A DNA stretch of 36,409 nt from Ruminococcaceae bacterium UBA1405 (GCA_002305685.1 DBQB01000012.1:1-36409); one strand, 5' to 3'. Positions 23,880 through 32,271 are shown, counted from the stretch's first letter. Program-made: numbers and translations. Notes: generated by a model not told the origin, from the letters alone.

Positions 23880-23899
23880 ATGCCATCTTTGGATGGCGT
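23880..23899 (+). terminator. Weak hairpin after rhaA
   Basis: ATGCCATC and GATGGCGT form an 8-bp stem (one G-U pair), but the following run is not a U-tract. Efficiency is uncertain. Confidence 0.4.
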
Positions 23900-23986
23900 T
23901 TGGATGGTCTGACTGTTTTTTGGGGGTTGCTCGGGCGGCGGTTGGTCTCCCGGTAGCCCCTTTTCCTTTAAACACGGTGTTGCTCG

Positions 23987-24019
23987 AAAAAAAACGCCCT
24001 GACCTTACCGTCAGGGCGT
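23987..24019 (-). terminator. Terminator of the Fur-family regulator gene
   Basis: ACGCCCTGAC (23994-24003) pairs with GTCAGGGCGT (24010-24019), 10 bp with a 6-nt loop. On the - strand it is followed by eight T residues. Confidence 0.92.
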
Positions 24020-24026
24020 AAAACTG

Positions 24027-24446
24027 TCAGCGCGAATCGTGGTGCTTGGAAGCGCATTTGGGGCAAAGCCCGAAAAATTCCAAATGATGTCCGGTAATAT
24101 GGTAACCGGTGGTGGCGCTCAGGTTTTCCTCCAGCGTATGCAGAGGGCAGCCATCGATGGGGAGCAGCGCGTTGCACTGGGTGCAGATGAGATAATGACA
24201 GTGATGATGGTTGTTGAGCTGATAATATGTAATCCCATCCACCCCAATATTTTTTAGTACCAATCCTTTTTCCGCCAATGTGGAGACGGTGCGGTAAACG
24301 GTGGAAAGGCTGACGTGCATCTCACCAGAAAGGGCTTGATAGATTCCTTCGGCGGTGATGGGAACCGGTGCATTTTCCAGCAGTGTAAGAATAGCGGTTC
24401 GACATTTGGTTCGTTTCAAATCGTTTTCTTTCAGTGGGTCGCCCAA
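24027..24446 (-). CDS. Fur/PerR family metal-dependent repressor
   Basis: This 139-residue protein has a winged-helix N-terminus (ITAEGIYQALSGEMHVSLSTVYRTVSTLAEKGLV), the His-rich NNHHHCHYLICTQC stretch and a second CPKC; Cys88, Cys91, Cys128 and Cys131 would hold the structural zinc. This marks a Fur/PerR/Zur member. The subgroup cannot be fixed by motif, but the site in its promoter is closest to a PerR box. The start is TTG 24446, with AAGGAG 10 bases upstream; no in-frame ATG fits. Its promoter is exceptionally good (TTGACA/TATAAT, 17 bp) and overlaps the box, so autoregulation is likely. It is divergent from radC. Confidence 0.88.
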   Translation of the reverse strand: MGDPLKENDLKRTKCRTAILTLLENAPVPITAEGIYQALSGEMHVSLSTVYRTVSTLAEKGLVLKNIGVDGITYYQLNNHHHCHYLICTQCNALLPIDGCPLHTLEENLSATTGYHITGHHLEFFGLCPKCASKHHDSR

Positions 24447-24489
24447 AGCCGTCCATCTCCTTTCGGTGATATTTTTATAAAGATTTGTG

Positions 24490-24519
24490 TTGAAAAAGCA
24501 GCCAAACCTGTTTTATGAT
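24490..24519 (+). promoter_or_regulatory. Promoter for radC
   Basis: TTGAAA (24490-24495) and TATGAT (24514-24519) are 18 bp apart on the + strand. The -10 overlaps the PerR-like box and faces the regulator's promoter. Confidence 0.55.
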
Positions 24520-24527
24520 TATTATAT
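24513..24527. promoter_or_regulatory. PerR-like 7-1-7 inverted repeat
   Basis: TTATGATTATTATAT matches the Bacillus PerR box TTATAATNATTATAA at 12 of 14 defined positions. It overlaps the -10 of both the regulator and radC promoters. Confidence 0.6.
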
Positions 24528-24554
24528 TATACTATAGCATACAGGTACTGTCAA
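24526..24554 (-). promoter_or_regulatory. Consensus promoter for the Fur-family regulator
   Basis: On the - strand TTGACA (24554-24549) and TATAAT (24531-24526) are both perfect and are 17 bp apart. Start would be near 24519, inside the PerR-like box. Confidence 0.88.
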
Positions 24555-24604
24555 ATGGATTCATGCATTCGCGGTGGATTGCTGGGTATGTGGAGGAAAA
24601 GGAT

Positions 24605-25285
24605 ATGTCACAGATGCATACAGGGCATAGGGCCAGGCTTCGCAAGCGCTTCTGTAAGGAAGGGCTGCAAAATTTTGAGCCGCATGAAGTATTGGAACTG
24701 TTGTTGACCTATGCCATTACCCGCAAAGACACCAATCCTCTCGCACATACGCTTCTGGATTACTTTGGAAGTATGGACGCTGTGTTGGAGGCGCCGGTGG
24801 AGGAGCTGATGAAGGTGCCGGGAATGGGGGAGCAAAGCGCCGTACTGCTGAATCTGATTCCCTCTCTGACAGCTTATTATCTCAACGAGAAAAATACCTG
24901 TTCCCACAGGATATTGGATTCTACCGAGAAGATTGGGCATTACCTGATTCCTCTCTTCCTTGGCAAAACGGAGGAGGTTACTTATCTGCTGTCGCTGAAC
25001 AATCGAAACCAGTTGTTGGGATGCGATTTGGTATCAAAAGGCAGCATCACTTATGTTCCAATGTATTTTCGGAAAATCTCAGAAATTTTGCTGCGGCGCC
25101 AGGCAACCGCAGCGGTAGTTGCCCATAACCACCCGTCCGGGTTTGCTCTTCCCTCCGGGAAGGATGCCGAAACTACCAAAATGTTGTTTGTGTTTCTTCA
25201 ACAGATGGAAGTTAGGCTGATCGATCATATCATTGTTGCCGATCACGACTTTGTTTCTCTTCGAGATTCCGGTGTGTTGTTATAG
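24605..25285 (+). CDS. radC: RadC family JAB/MPN domain protein
   Basis: This 226-residue protein begins MSQMHTGHRARLRKRF and has the helix-hairpin-helix region (LLTYAITRKDTNPLAHTLLDYFGSMDAVL... VPGMGEQSA) followed by the JAB metalloprotease-like domain. AVVAHNHPSG (HNHPSG, His-x-His metal site) and VRLIDHIIVAD are diagnostic. RadC was once linked to DNA repair, but its role is unclear. GGAGG is 8 bases before ATG 24605; the longer open frame is unsupported. Length is normal. It shares a control region with the Fur-family gene. Confidence 0.92.
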   Translation: MSQMHTGHRARLRKRFCKEGLQNFEPHEVLELLLTYAITRKDTNPLAHTLLDYFGSMDAVLEAPVEELMKVPGMGEQSAVLLNLIPSLTAYYLNEKNTCSHRILDSTEKIGHYLIPLFLGKTEEVTYLLSLNNRNQLLGCDLVSKGSITYVPMYFRKISEILLRRQATAAVVAHNHPSGFALPSGKDAETTKMLFVFLQQMEVRLIDHIIVADHDFVSLRDSGVLL

Positions 25286-25362
25286 CGCCGTAACCTGAAG
25301 ATCTGGCAAAGGGTTGTTCAATATTTTATTTTTAGGGTACTGGAAAGGATGAAGATAAAATT

Positions 25363-26547
25363 ATGGTAATTGAGCCGAAAGTAAGAGGTTTTATCTGCAC
25401 CACTGCGCATCCGGTGGGGTGCAGGGAGAATGTGAAAAATCAGGTTCGATATGTACAGGAAAAGGGAGCCATTGCCGGCGGAAAAAAGGTGCTTGTGTTG
25501 GGCGCTTCCACCGGATATGGACTCGCTTCCCGTATCTGTTCCGCCTTTGGATGCGGTGCCGCTACGGTTGGTGTCGCCTTTGAAAAACCGGCGTCCGGCA
25601 ATCGCACCGCGTCTGCCGGATGGTATAATACCGCCGCCTTTGAGGAGGAAGCGGTCAAAGCAGGTCTTTATGCCAAAACCATCATCGGAGACGCTTTTTC
25701 TCAGGAGATTAAGGAGAAAACCATTGCCCTGATTCGTGCGGATCTGGGTCAGGTGGATACGGTGATCTACAGCATTGCCGCCCCCCGGCGTACTGCTCCC
25801 GACGGCGTGACCTACTCCTCTGTCCTGAAACCCATTGGTGAGACGTACAGCGATAAGAATATTGATCTGAAAAACCGGGCGGTCACCAACGTCAGTGTGG
25901 CGCCTGCAACCCAGCAGGAGATCGCGGATACCGTCAAGGTGATGGGCGGCGAAGATTGGAAGCTGTGGATGGAAGCCCTTCAGGATGCCGGCGTGCTGGC
26001 GGACGGCGCGGTTACAGTGGCTTATTCCTACATTGGGCCCAAGGTAACCTATCCGCTGTATCGTGCAGGTACCATCGGAATGGCCAAGGAGGATCTGGAA
26101 GCAACCGCCAAAGAGATCACCACCCTGCTGCAGCCGTTGGGGGGACACGCCTATGTTTCGGTGAACAAGGCTCTGGTTACCCAATCCAGCGCTGCCATTC
26201 CTGTGGTGCCTCTGTATATCACCATGCTCTTTCAGCTGATGAAGGAAAAGGGACTGCATGAGGACTGCATCGCACAAATCTATCGGATGTATCAGGATAA
26301 ACTGTATCAGGATGTTCCGGTGGTGGATGAGGAAGGCCGTTTGCGGGTGGACGATTGGGAGCTGCGGGAGGATATCCAGACCGCCATTGCACAGGAGTGG
26401 GCGCAGGTGAACAACGATAACATTGCCCAATATGCTGATTTTGACGGTTACTGGAAGGACTTCTACAATCTGTTCGGTTTTGCTGTGGATGGGGTGGATT
26501 ATTCTGCTGATGTGTCCGCCGATGTAAAAATTCCCAGCGTGGAATAA
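25363..26547 (+). CDS. fabV: FabV-type trans-2-enoyl-ACP/CoA reductase
   Basis: This 394-residue protein starts VIEPKVRGFICTTAHPVGC, the FabV/TER start, with the nucleotide loop VLVLGASTGYGLASR. IYSIAAPRR is the family motif after it. The active site is YRAGTIGMAK (Y-x8-K), and SSAAIPVVPLYITMLF and NFxDxxGY-like ends (YADFDGYWKDFYNLFGF) follow. Members reduce enoyl-ACP or, in butyrate producers, crotonyl-CoA (trans-2-enoyl-CoA reductase); sequence alone does not separate them here. It also differs from the FabI target of triclosan. A single gene with a strong bidirectional terminator following. Confidence 0.93.
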   Translation: MVIEPKVRGFICTTAHPVGCRENVKNQVRYVQEKGAIAGGKKVLVLGASTGYGLASRICSAFGCGAATVGVAFEKPASGNRTASAGWYNTAAFEEEAVKAGLYAKTIIGDAFSQEIKEKTIALIRADLGQVDTVIYSIAAPRRTAPDGVTYSSVLKPIGETYSDKNIDLKNRAVTNVSVAPATQQEIADTVKVMGGEDWKLWMEALQDAGVLADGAVTVAYSYIGPKVTYPLYRAGTIGMAKEDLEATAKEITTLLQPLGGHAYVSVNKALVTQSSAAIPVVPLYITMLFQLMKEKGLHEDCIAQIYRMYQDKLYQDVPVVDEEGRLRVDDWELREDIQTAIAQEWAQVNNDNIAQYADFDGYWKDFYNLFGFAVDGVDYSADVSADVKIPSVE

Positions 26548-26610
26548 ATGTCTTGTTTGCAGGATATGGCTTTGAGCGCCCAGCACAATGGGCGGTAGAA
26601 TAGGTGTAAA

Positions 26611-26665
26611 AAAGAATCTGGGGTTTTTGAGCGATTCCAGCTCAGGAAACCCCGGATTCTTTCTT
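26611..26665. terminator. Bidirectional terminator between fabV and the M56 gene
   Basis: AAAGAATCTGGGGTTT (26611-26626) pairs with AAACCCCGGATTCTTT (26647-26662), 15 of 16 bp, with A-run before and T-rich sequence after. It serves the convergent genes. Confidence 0.9.
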
Positions 26666-26688
26666 TTGGCCACAGATGTAGTGAAGGG

Positions 26689-28554
26689 CTAAAAGCGATA
26701 ATATCGGTAGACAGCCTCACCTTGCGACGGGAGGAGATATTGCTGCAATACCTTCCCGGAATCATCCAACAAAGACCATAGGGTCTCCTGGTGAATGCTT
26801 CGGGGAAACGTCGCCATGGATGGATTGGAAGTGACTTCATAACGGGAAACCGTGTCCCCCTGTTCCATCTGTATCGACGCCAGCGCTGGGTCAGCGCTGA
26901 GTATCAAGTCCACCGTTATTTCCCGACCATCCTCTCCCAGAGAACAGTTTGTCAGGGTGAAGGTGGGAGACGAGGGCGGAACATCAAAGGCTTGAGAGCG
27001 GAGTCGCTGAAAGTCATAGGCTTGGCCGTTGGATTTTCGATAGTGAAATACGCTGTACTCCAACTGTTTTGCGGTTTGCCAGCCCGTCAGCAGGTAGCCG
27101 GGAGCCTCTCTCGTCTCAAAGAGGGAAAATACGGTAACCTGTGATTCCTGGAGTGCATGGGATATCATGCATTCCAGATCCTCTGTGATCATCCCTTGGA
27201 CGTCGGGTTCGATCACTGCCATCCATTGTACCTTTTCGGTGGCTGCGCTGGTTATCCCGCCGGCCAAAATAGTATTGCGGCGATCTTTGAACAACAGATA
27301 AAAGTTTTCCTCTCCGTCGTCTGCCCGATGGATCTGTTTGGCATTGTCCAGTGTCTCCTGTATCCGATTGGGGGTCGCGTCAAAAAAGCGGTAAAGCTGT
27401 TGGCGGCTATAATCTTTGGGAGAGAACACGCCCAGTTCCTTCCAATCGGATGTTTCGTCCGACATCAATGCTGCCAATCGGTGATCGGCGGTGAACAGAA
27501 AACGGGAAAAGGGAGGTTGGTCTGGGAGTGACGGCGCATCGTAGGCCTCCGCAACGCGATAGCCGCATCCCCACCACAATTCCTGCTGAGAGATTGGGCT
27601 GGTGAGCAGTATCACTGCCAATGCTGCCAGAATGCCCAACGCCGCAAAAATAACCGGTAGGGAAGCCTTTCTGGCTTGATAGAGATGCGCAATTCGTTGG
27701 CGGACAGCGCTGCTTCCAAAACTCAGGGGCGTTGTAGAAAATCTTCCCTTTCCGCTGAGACGCAGCAGCAGTGCGCAATAGCGGGCACGTATAGAGGAGT
27801 CAGGTCCTTGCTGTGTCCGTACAGCGCTTTCATCGCAGGCCATCTCCATATCGCACACAAAGGCGCCAAACCCGATCCATACCAGCGGATGAAACCAGTG
27901 AATGGTCAGCGCGATTACAAAGAGTCCTTTGGTTAGAGGATCATGCCAGCGAATATGGGCTTGTTCATGGAGCAGCACCGGTTCCCATTCCTCTCTGGGA
28001 AGCCAGGATGGCAGATAGATTTTCGGGCGAAAAACTCCTGTCACAAAGGAGGAGAGGAGATGATCTGCCAAGAAAAGATGTTTTGAGAGTTTCACCGAAC
28101 CGATGAGACTGCGGTGAAACCGTATGCTGCAAAAAATATGATAAATAAGCATCAGGGATACCCCTGTAAGCCAAATGGTTATGAGGGTGCTTTGGGGGAT
28201 CGTTTCCAAAAGGGCTGCTGGAGAAATGCGGGAAACTTCTGCCGTAACGGCTGCGGTCTCAGAGCCGGACAGAGAGGCAATGGGCTGGGATAGAGAAATG
28301 TCAGGGAGAGTTTCTATATTTCTTTGCTCCAAATTCCAGAAGTAGGAAAGGCCGTTTTGCTGGGTTAAGGCAGGGAGCGGGGATGGAATGGAGAACGGGC
28401 AGAGGAGTCGTATCAAAACAATCATCCAAAGAATACAGCAAAGCCTTCTGGGAAAACGAAAGATTGGCAATCGCACCAGTAAAACCACCAGGATCCCTAT
28501 CCCTGCGGTCCAGCTGACCTCCAAAAGCCTGGAAAAGAAGGAAAAGATCCACAT
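26689..28554 (-). CDS. M56 family (BlaR1/MecR1-like) membrane metallopeptidase
   Basis: This 621-residue protein has four N-terminal hydrophobic segments (about 15-32, 38-52, 123-142, 210-228) around a zinc site HEQAH (196-200) within LLHEQAHIRWHDPL, and the ligand-region DMEMACDESAV. A further membrane segment (about 354-372) leads to a ~245-residue extracellular C-terminus. That C-terminus shows no penicillin-binding SxxK motif that I can find, so the stimulus is probably not a beta-lactam. ATG 28554 is 4 bp after the blaI-like stop; the longer frame overlaps blaI. By analogy it would cleave or trigger release of the BlaI-type repressor (inference). Confidence 0.88.
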   Translation of the reverse strand: MWIFSFFSRLLEVSWTAGIGILVVLLVRLPIFRFPRRLCCILWMIVLIRLLCPFSIPSPLPALTQQNGLSYFWNLEQRNIETLPDISLSQPIASLSGSETAAVTAEVSRISPAALLETIPQSTLITIWLTGVSLMLIYHIFCSIRFHRSLIGSVKLSKHLFLADHLLSSFVTGVFRPKIYLPSWLPREEWEPVLLHEQAHIRWHDPLTKGLFVIALTIHWFHPLVWIGFGAFVCDMEMACDESAVRTQQGPDSSIRARYCALLLRLSGKGRFSTTPLSFGSSAVRQRIAHLYQARKASLPVIFAALGILAALAVILLTSPISQQELWWGCGYRVAEAYDAPSLPDQPPFSRFLFTADHRLAALMSDETSDWKELGVFSPKDYSRQQLYRFFDATPNRIQETLDNAKQIHRADDGEENFYLLFKDRRNTILAGGITSAATEKVQWMAVIEPDVQGMITEDLECMISHALQESQVTVFSLFETREAPGYLLTGWQTAKQLEYSVFHYRKSNGQAYDFQRLRSQAFDVPPSSPTFTLTNCSLGEDGREITVDLILSADPALASIQMEQGDTVSRYEVTSNPSMATFPRSIHQETLWSLLDDSGKVLQQYLLPSQGEAVYRYYRF

Positions 28555-28558
28555 ACCC

Positions 28559-28918
28559 TCACCCCCTGTTCTCTTCAATCCATTTTTGAAGTTCTGCAAT
28601 CTCTTTCTGGGAAAGCTTCCTTCTGCGGGTAAAGGCTGCCAGGAAAAGGGGAAGGGAACCCTCAAAGGTTTCCTCCACAAAGTTTTGGCTTTGCAGCGCC
28701 AGGTAATCTTGGTGGGAGATAAGGGAGGTGACAATACCATGTTGATTTTGAAAAATACCTCTGTTGCATAACCGTTTGAGGATGGTGTAGGTGGTGGATT
28801 TTTTCCACCCCAGCTCTTTTTCGCAAAGCTTTACCAGCTCCCCGGAAGAGATGGGCTCGTGGCTCCAGATTAAATTGGCAAATATCGTCTCGATGGGAGC
28901 CAGCTTAGATTCTGCCAA
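28559..28918 (-). CDS. BlaI/MecI/CopY family repressor
   Basis: This 119-residue protein has the family winged helix: ETIFANLIWSHEPISSGELVKLCEKELGWKKSTTYTILKRLCNRGIF, with the K-K-S-T-x-x-T-I-L-K-R-L recognition region. The C-terminal half is the dimerisation part. The start is TTG 28918, since AGGAGG is 8 bases upstream; the frame's ATG further up lies across the operator region. It is followed 4 bp later by the M56 gene, the standard pair. Two palindromes with the TACA...TGTA signature overlap its promoter. Confidence 0.9.
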   Translation of the reverse strand: MAESKLAPIETIFANLIWSHEPISSGELVKLCEKELGWKKSTTYTILKRLCNRGIFQNQHGIVTSLISHQDYLALQSQNFVEETFEGSLPLFLAAFTRRRKLSQKEIAELQKWIEENRG

Positions 28919-28960
28919 AATGGATTCCTCCTTTCTGCGTTGACGAAGCGGGTGAATATA

Positions 28961-28977
28961 GTCTACATATTGTAGAC
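28961..28977. promoter_or_regulatory. BlaI-type operator 1
   Basis: GTCTACA-TAT-TGTAGAC is a perfect 7-3-7 palindrome containing the TACA/TGTA core of BlaI/MecI sites. It lies between promoter and start. Confidence 0.85.
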
Positions 28978-28985
28978 CCAACATT

Positions 28986-29015
28986 AGTTTACAGTATGTA
29001 GACCTAACTTGTCAA
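28986..29015 (-). promoter_or_regulatory. Promoter of the BlaI/M56 operon
   Basis: On the - strand TTGACA (29015-29010) is a perfect -35, and TAAACT (28991-28986) is 18 bp away. Operator 2 overlaps it. Confidence 0.7.
28987..29003. promoter_or_regulatory. BlaI-type operator 2
   Basis: GTTTACA-GTA-TGTAGAC is a one-mismatch copy of operator 1, 26 bp away centre to centre. It covers the -10 and spacer of the promoter. Confidence 0.8.
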
Positions 29016-29032
29016 CCGGAAAACATCATTTT

Positions 29033-29072
29033 CAAAAAAACGGCCTGCCTACGACATCAATCGTTGGCAGGC
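29033..29072 (-). terminator. Terminator of the AI-2E/deoD/FkbM operon
   Basis: On the - strand GCCTGCCAACGA and TCGTAGGCAGGC form a long stem with one mismatch, followed by CG and a run of T residues (29040-29034). Confidence 0.9.
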
Positions 29073-29099
29073 TGTTGGGATTAGTATCAATCGTCTCTT

Positions 29100-30218
29100 T
29101 CAAACGCAATAAAGATTGATTTCCCAGGCGGGAACGTACGGGTGATGCCGCAGGTAGAAGCGGTATCTGCCGTTTAGGTTTCGGATCAGCAGTGGGAGAC
29201 GAATCAGATCATCGCTGCGGTGATATGCGCTGACCAGCAGCCGGGGACGAAACCGCCGGATGGTTTCCTGACTTCCTTCTAGCGCCTGATACTCTGCTCC
29301 CTCCACATCCAGCTTGAGGATGGTTGGGGTAATGGTTCCAATCAGATGGTCCAGCGCCTCCATCTGCACCGGGAGTTGGGTTACGCTGCGTTTGTCCATC
29401 TGTGGCGGATCAAAGAAGGAGAGGGCGGAATTTCTGCCAGACTGCCTTCGAAACATACAAATTTCTTTTCGGTTCCATGCGCCATAGGGAAAACACCGGA
29501 TCCGCTGCGGGTCCTGAGATAGGGTTTTGCAGTATTTCTCCAGCCGTCGGAAATTTTTGGCGTCTGGTTCCATGGCCAGCAGATTGGAAAATGCTCCACC
29601 GGTATGGGAGAGGAATTCCCGTATGGTATCGCCGGTATAAGCGCCCAAATCCACAAAGGTTTCCTCGGGGCCAGGTGTCAGCAGATGTTCCCACGCTTCT
29701 TCGCGAGGGGTTTGACAGTTTACCAGATGGGAGATATCCCCGTCCAGCTTAAAAGCAATGACCTGACAAAAGGTATTCCTGGAAATATCGTCAGCCAAGA
29801 GCGCATAACTTTCTTCCCATAGTTCCCGATGCTGTTGCAGCAGAGAGGGGGTAAAGAGCAGATCCCCGGCAACCGGGACGTCGGGGGCTACGGTCTCAAA
29901 ACGGGAGGCGATTTGCTGCATGGAGGAGAGTACGTCATCCCGATTGCTCCCAAAAGCAATCACCACCAGTGGATCCTCAAATTGCCGGCAAAGTTCAGAA
30001 AACCGAAGTACCGGAAACCCATGAAAAGAGTGCCCCCGCACAAATGCATCGCTGGCAAACACAGCGGAAACAGAGATTCCCATCGAGTCCATAACCCGCA
30101 GAATTTTCTCTGCGCCAAGGCCCATCCCGTAAAGTGCAATGGGTTTGTTGGTCTGCCGGAGACGTTGCCAAACTGGCAGGATCTTCTTTGGAGAGAGCTG
30201 TTCCCAGAAAGAGGTCAT
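29100..30218 (-). CDS. FkbM family methyltransferase with an N-terminal Rossmann-like extension
   Basis: This 372-residue protein has two parts. Residues ~25-100 contain PIALYGMGLGAEKILRVMD and FHGFPVL, a nucleotide-binding-like pattern found in sugar-modifying proteins. Residues ~185-360 are FkbM methyltransferase: FVDLGAYTGDTIREFL (SAM loop), MEPDAKNFRRLEKYC and ILKLDVEGAEYQALEGS. Such O-methyltransferases act on glycans or other secondary products; the substrate is unknown. The start overlaps the end of deoD by 4 bp, so translation is coupled. It is the last gene of the operon. Confidence 0.87.
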   Translation of the reverse strand: MTSFWEQLSPKKILPVWQRLRQTNKPIALYGMGLGAEKILRVMDSMGISVSAVFASDAFVRGHSFHGFPVLRFSELCRQFEDPLVVIAFGSNRDDVLSSMQQIASRFETVAPDVPVAGDLLFTPSLLQQHRELWEESYALLADDISRNTFCQVIAFKLDGDISHLVNCQTPREEAWEHLLTPGPEETFVDLGAYTGDTIREFLSHTGGAFSNLLAMEPDAKNFRRLEKYCKTLSQDPQRIRCFPYGAWNRKEICMFRRQSGRNSALSFFDPPQMDKRSVTQLPVQMEALDHLIGTITPTILKLDVEGAEYQALEGSQETIRRFRPRLLVSAYHRSDDLIRLPLLIRNLNGRYRFYLRHHPYVPAWEINLYCV

Positions 30219-30949
30219 GGACGATCTACCTCACATACCGTCTCCAAGGCAAGCTCCATCATTTGGGTGAAACTGGTCTCACGCTCTTTGGCAGGGAGGG
30301 AAAGACCTTTGAACGGATGGTCGGAGATGGTGGCAATGCAGAGGGCAGACTTTCCAGCCCGAGCCGCGTTCATATACAGCGCGGCCGATTCCATTTCCAC
30401 CGCCAGGACGCCCATCTGTTTCCATTTCTCCAGGGAACCCGTCTCGTCATAAAAACAGTCGGAACAAAAGACGTTGCCCACCCGCAGAGGAATTTGCAAT
30501 TTATTTGCGGCGCAAGAAACAGCGGAAAGCAGGGAATAGCTGGCAATGGGCGCAAAGGCGCCAGGGAGCGCAAACTGCCGTCCGTAGTTGGAGTCGGTAC
30601 AGCTGCCCAGCGCAACCACAATATCCCGCAGCTGGACGTCATCGCTCAGCCCCCCTGCGGAACCGATGCGGATGATATTCTCCACATTGTAGTAGTGATA
30701 CAGCTCATAGGAGTAGATGCCGATGGAAGGGCATCCCATTCCGCTGCCCTGCACCGAGAGGCGGTGTCCCTGATAGGTTCCGGTATAACCGAGCATTCCC
30801 CGCACGGTGTTATAGCAGATAGGGTTTTCCAGATATTTCTCTGCGATATATTTTGCGCGCAGGGGATCGCCGGGCATCAATACCGTTGGGGCAATCTGTC
30901 CCAGCAGCGCGGCGTTATGGGGGGTAGGGGTGTAGGAGATGGTGGACAT
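30215..30949 (-). CDS. deoD: Purine-nucleoside phosphorylase, DeoD type
   Basis: This 244-residue protein matches the hexameric DeoD group: TVLMPGDPLRAKYIAEKYL (phosphate loop), GYTGTYQGHRLSVQGSGMGCPSIGIYSYEL, RIGSAGG, and AVEMESAALY for ribose binding, followed by TISDHPF (catalytic Asp). It cleaves purine nucleosides with phosphate. GGAGCG precedes ATG 30949. It is 31 bp after the AI-2E transporter gene and overlaps FkbM by 4 bp. Length is normal (about 235-240). Confidence 0.95.
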   Translation of the reverse strand: MSTISYTPTPHNAALLGQIAPTVLMPGDPLRAKYIAEKYLENPICYNTVRGMLGYTGTYQGHRLSVQGSGMGCPSIGIYSYELYHYYNVENIIRIGSAGGLSDDVQLRDIVVALGSCTDSNYGRQFALPGAFAPIASYSLLSAVSCAANKLQIPLRVGNVFCSDCFYDETGSLEKWKQMGVLAVEMESAALYMNAARAGKSALCIATISDHPFKGLSLPAKERETSFTQMMELALETVCEVDRP

Positions 30950-30980
30950 AAAAACGCTCCTTTCCTTTTCATAGTTTTAC

Positions 30981-32201
30981 TCAGCGTTTTTTGCATGGTC
31001 TAGGCTGAGGTTTGGTCTGCGGCTGCGTGGAAGGTTCTTCTGTAGGTGAAGTTTTGGCCGGCGAAGGCGCTGCAGGAGTGGAGGAGGGTGGAAGGCGGCG
31101 GTCCACCGAGTCGTTGAGCAGCCGATACAGGGTGGCCGCCAGCGGTACTCCAAAGAGCATTCCGGAGATTCCGGCAGCCCCACCGCCGATGGTCACGGCA
31201 GCCAGCACCCAGATTCCAGGCAACCCGGTCGAGGTTCCCACCACTCTGGGATAGATCAGATTGCCCTCCAACTGCTGCAGTACCACCAAAAATACCAAAA
31301 ACAACAAGGCCTGAATCGGATCCTGGGTAAAGATCATAAATCCGCCCACCACAGCGCCGATGTAAGCGCCGACGATAGGGATCAATGCGGTAACCCCCAC
31401 AACCGTCCCCGTCATGGCCGCATAGGGAAAGCGGAAGATCAACATTCCCACGGTACATAATGTACCTAAGATAACCGCTTCGGTACACTGCCCGACGATG
31501 AAGGAGGAGAAGGATTTGTTGGCAGTATCCAGAACGTAGGAGATCGTTTCGCGGGTGTGAGGTTTGATGTAAGCGCGCAAGATGCGGTTTCCCAGCGACT
31601 GGAGACGCTCTTTGCTCACCAGAAGATAGAGGGCAAAGATCAGGCCGATGACAAGACGGGTGAGCACGCTGAAGGTGGCGGAAATTACCGAAACCACCGA
31701 GGTGATTACCCCTTCGGCTCCGGTTGTAACCAGACTCACCAACCGTTGTAAAAGGTTTTGCCAATCAATATCGAGGGTGTTGATGATCTGCTGCAGCGCG
31801 GGAAGGGAGACGGACTGATCCAGGAGCCATGCTCTGAATTTTTCCATCAGCGGAGGGATTTCCTTGCCGATCAGGGCGAAACTGGAGAGAAGTTCCGGAA
31901 CGATCAGCTGCAACACCAGATAGATGATTAGAGCGAGCAGCACAAAAGAGAGGACCAGACAGACAGGACGGCGCGTCTTACAGACCAGTTTGGAATTGGA
32001 AAAGGGAAAATACCATTTTTCAATCCGGGTTAGAAGGATATTGAGAATATATGCCATGATACATCCCACCAGCAAAGGGGAAGCGGCATTGAGAAAGAGG
32101 GAAGCGGTACTGCTGATCTGGGAAAAATATTTGACAAATAGCACCAATACCACTGCGATCAATCCAATTTTGATATACCGTTTGGTTTCTGCTGTAAACA
32201 T
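30981..32201 (-). CDS. AI-2E family transporter (YtvI/PerM-like)
   Basis: This 406-residue membrane protein has about seven to eight segments and the AI-2E/UPF0118 layout: an N-terminal pair, a long soluble loop, VIGLIFALYLLVSKERL, the FSSFIVGQCTEAVILGTLC motif, TALIPIVGAYIGAVVGGFMI and GNLIYPRVVGTSTGLPGIWVLAAVTIGGGAAGISGMLFGVP. The Pro/Lys/Gln-rich C-terminal tail (from about 370) is low complexity. Members export AI-2 in some species and act as sodium/proton antiporters in others. AGGAGG lies 6 bases before ATG 32201. It leads the three-gene operon. Confidence 0.9.
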   Translation of the reverse strand: MFTAETKRYIKIGLIAVVLVLFVKYFSQISSTASLFLNAASPLLVGCIMAYILNILLTRIEKWYFPFSNSKLVCKTRRPVCLVLSFVLLALIIYLVLQLIVPELLSSFALIGKEIPPLMEKFRAWLLDQSVSLPALQQIINTLDIDWQNLLQRLVSLVTTGAEGVITSVVSVISATFSVLTRLVIGLIFALYLLVSKERLQSLGNRILRAYIKPHTRETISYVLDTANKSFSSFIVGQCTEAVILGTLCTVGMLIFRFPYAAMTGTVVGVTALIPIVGAYIGAVVGGFMIFTQDPIQALLFLVFLVVLQQLEGNLIYPRVVGTSTGLPGIWVLAAVTIGGGAAGISGMLFGVPLAATLYRLLNDSVDRRLPPSSTPAAPSPAKTSPTEEPSTQPQTKPQPRPCKKR

Positions 32202-32242
32202 GACGGGCCTCCTTGTGCCAATAATGATTGGATTATAATATC

Positions 32243-32271
32243 AGTATAGAGATTTCGTGGAGAAAAAGCAA
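32243..32271 (-). promoter_or_regulatory. Promoter of the AI-2E/deoD/FkbM operon
   Basis: On the - strand TTGCTT (32271-32266) and TATACT (32248-32243) are 17 bp apart; a second TATAAT lies just downstream (about 32236-32231). Confidence 0.65.

Noticed and set aside
25318..26673. Long - strand ORF (451 codons) over fabV
   Set aside because: It is antisense to a clear FabV-type enzyme with all motifs; its translation is His/Arg/Ile-rich without any family signal.
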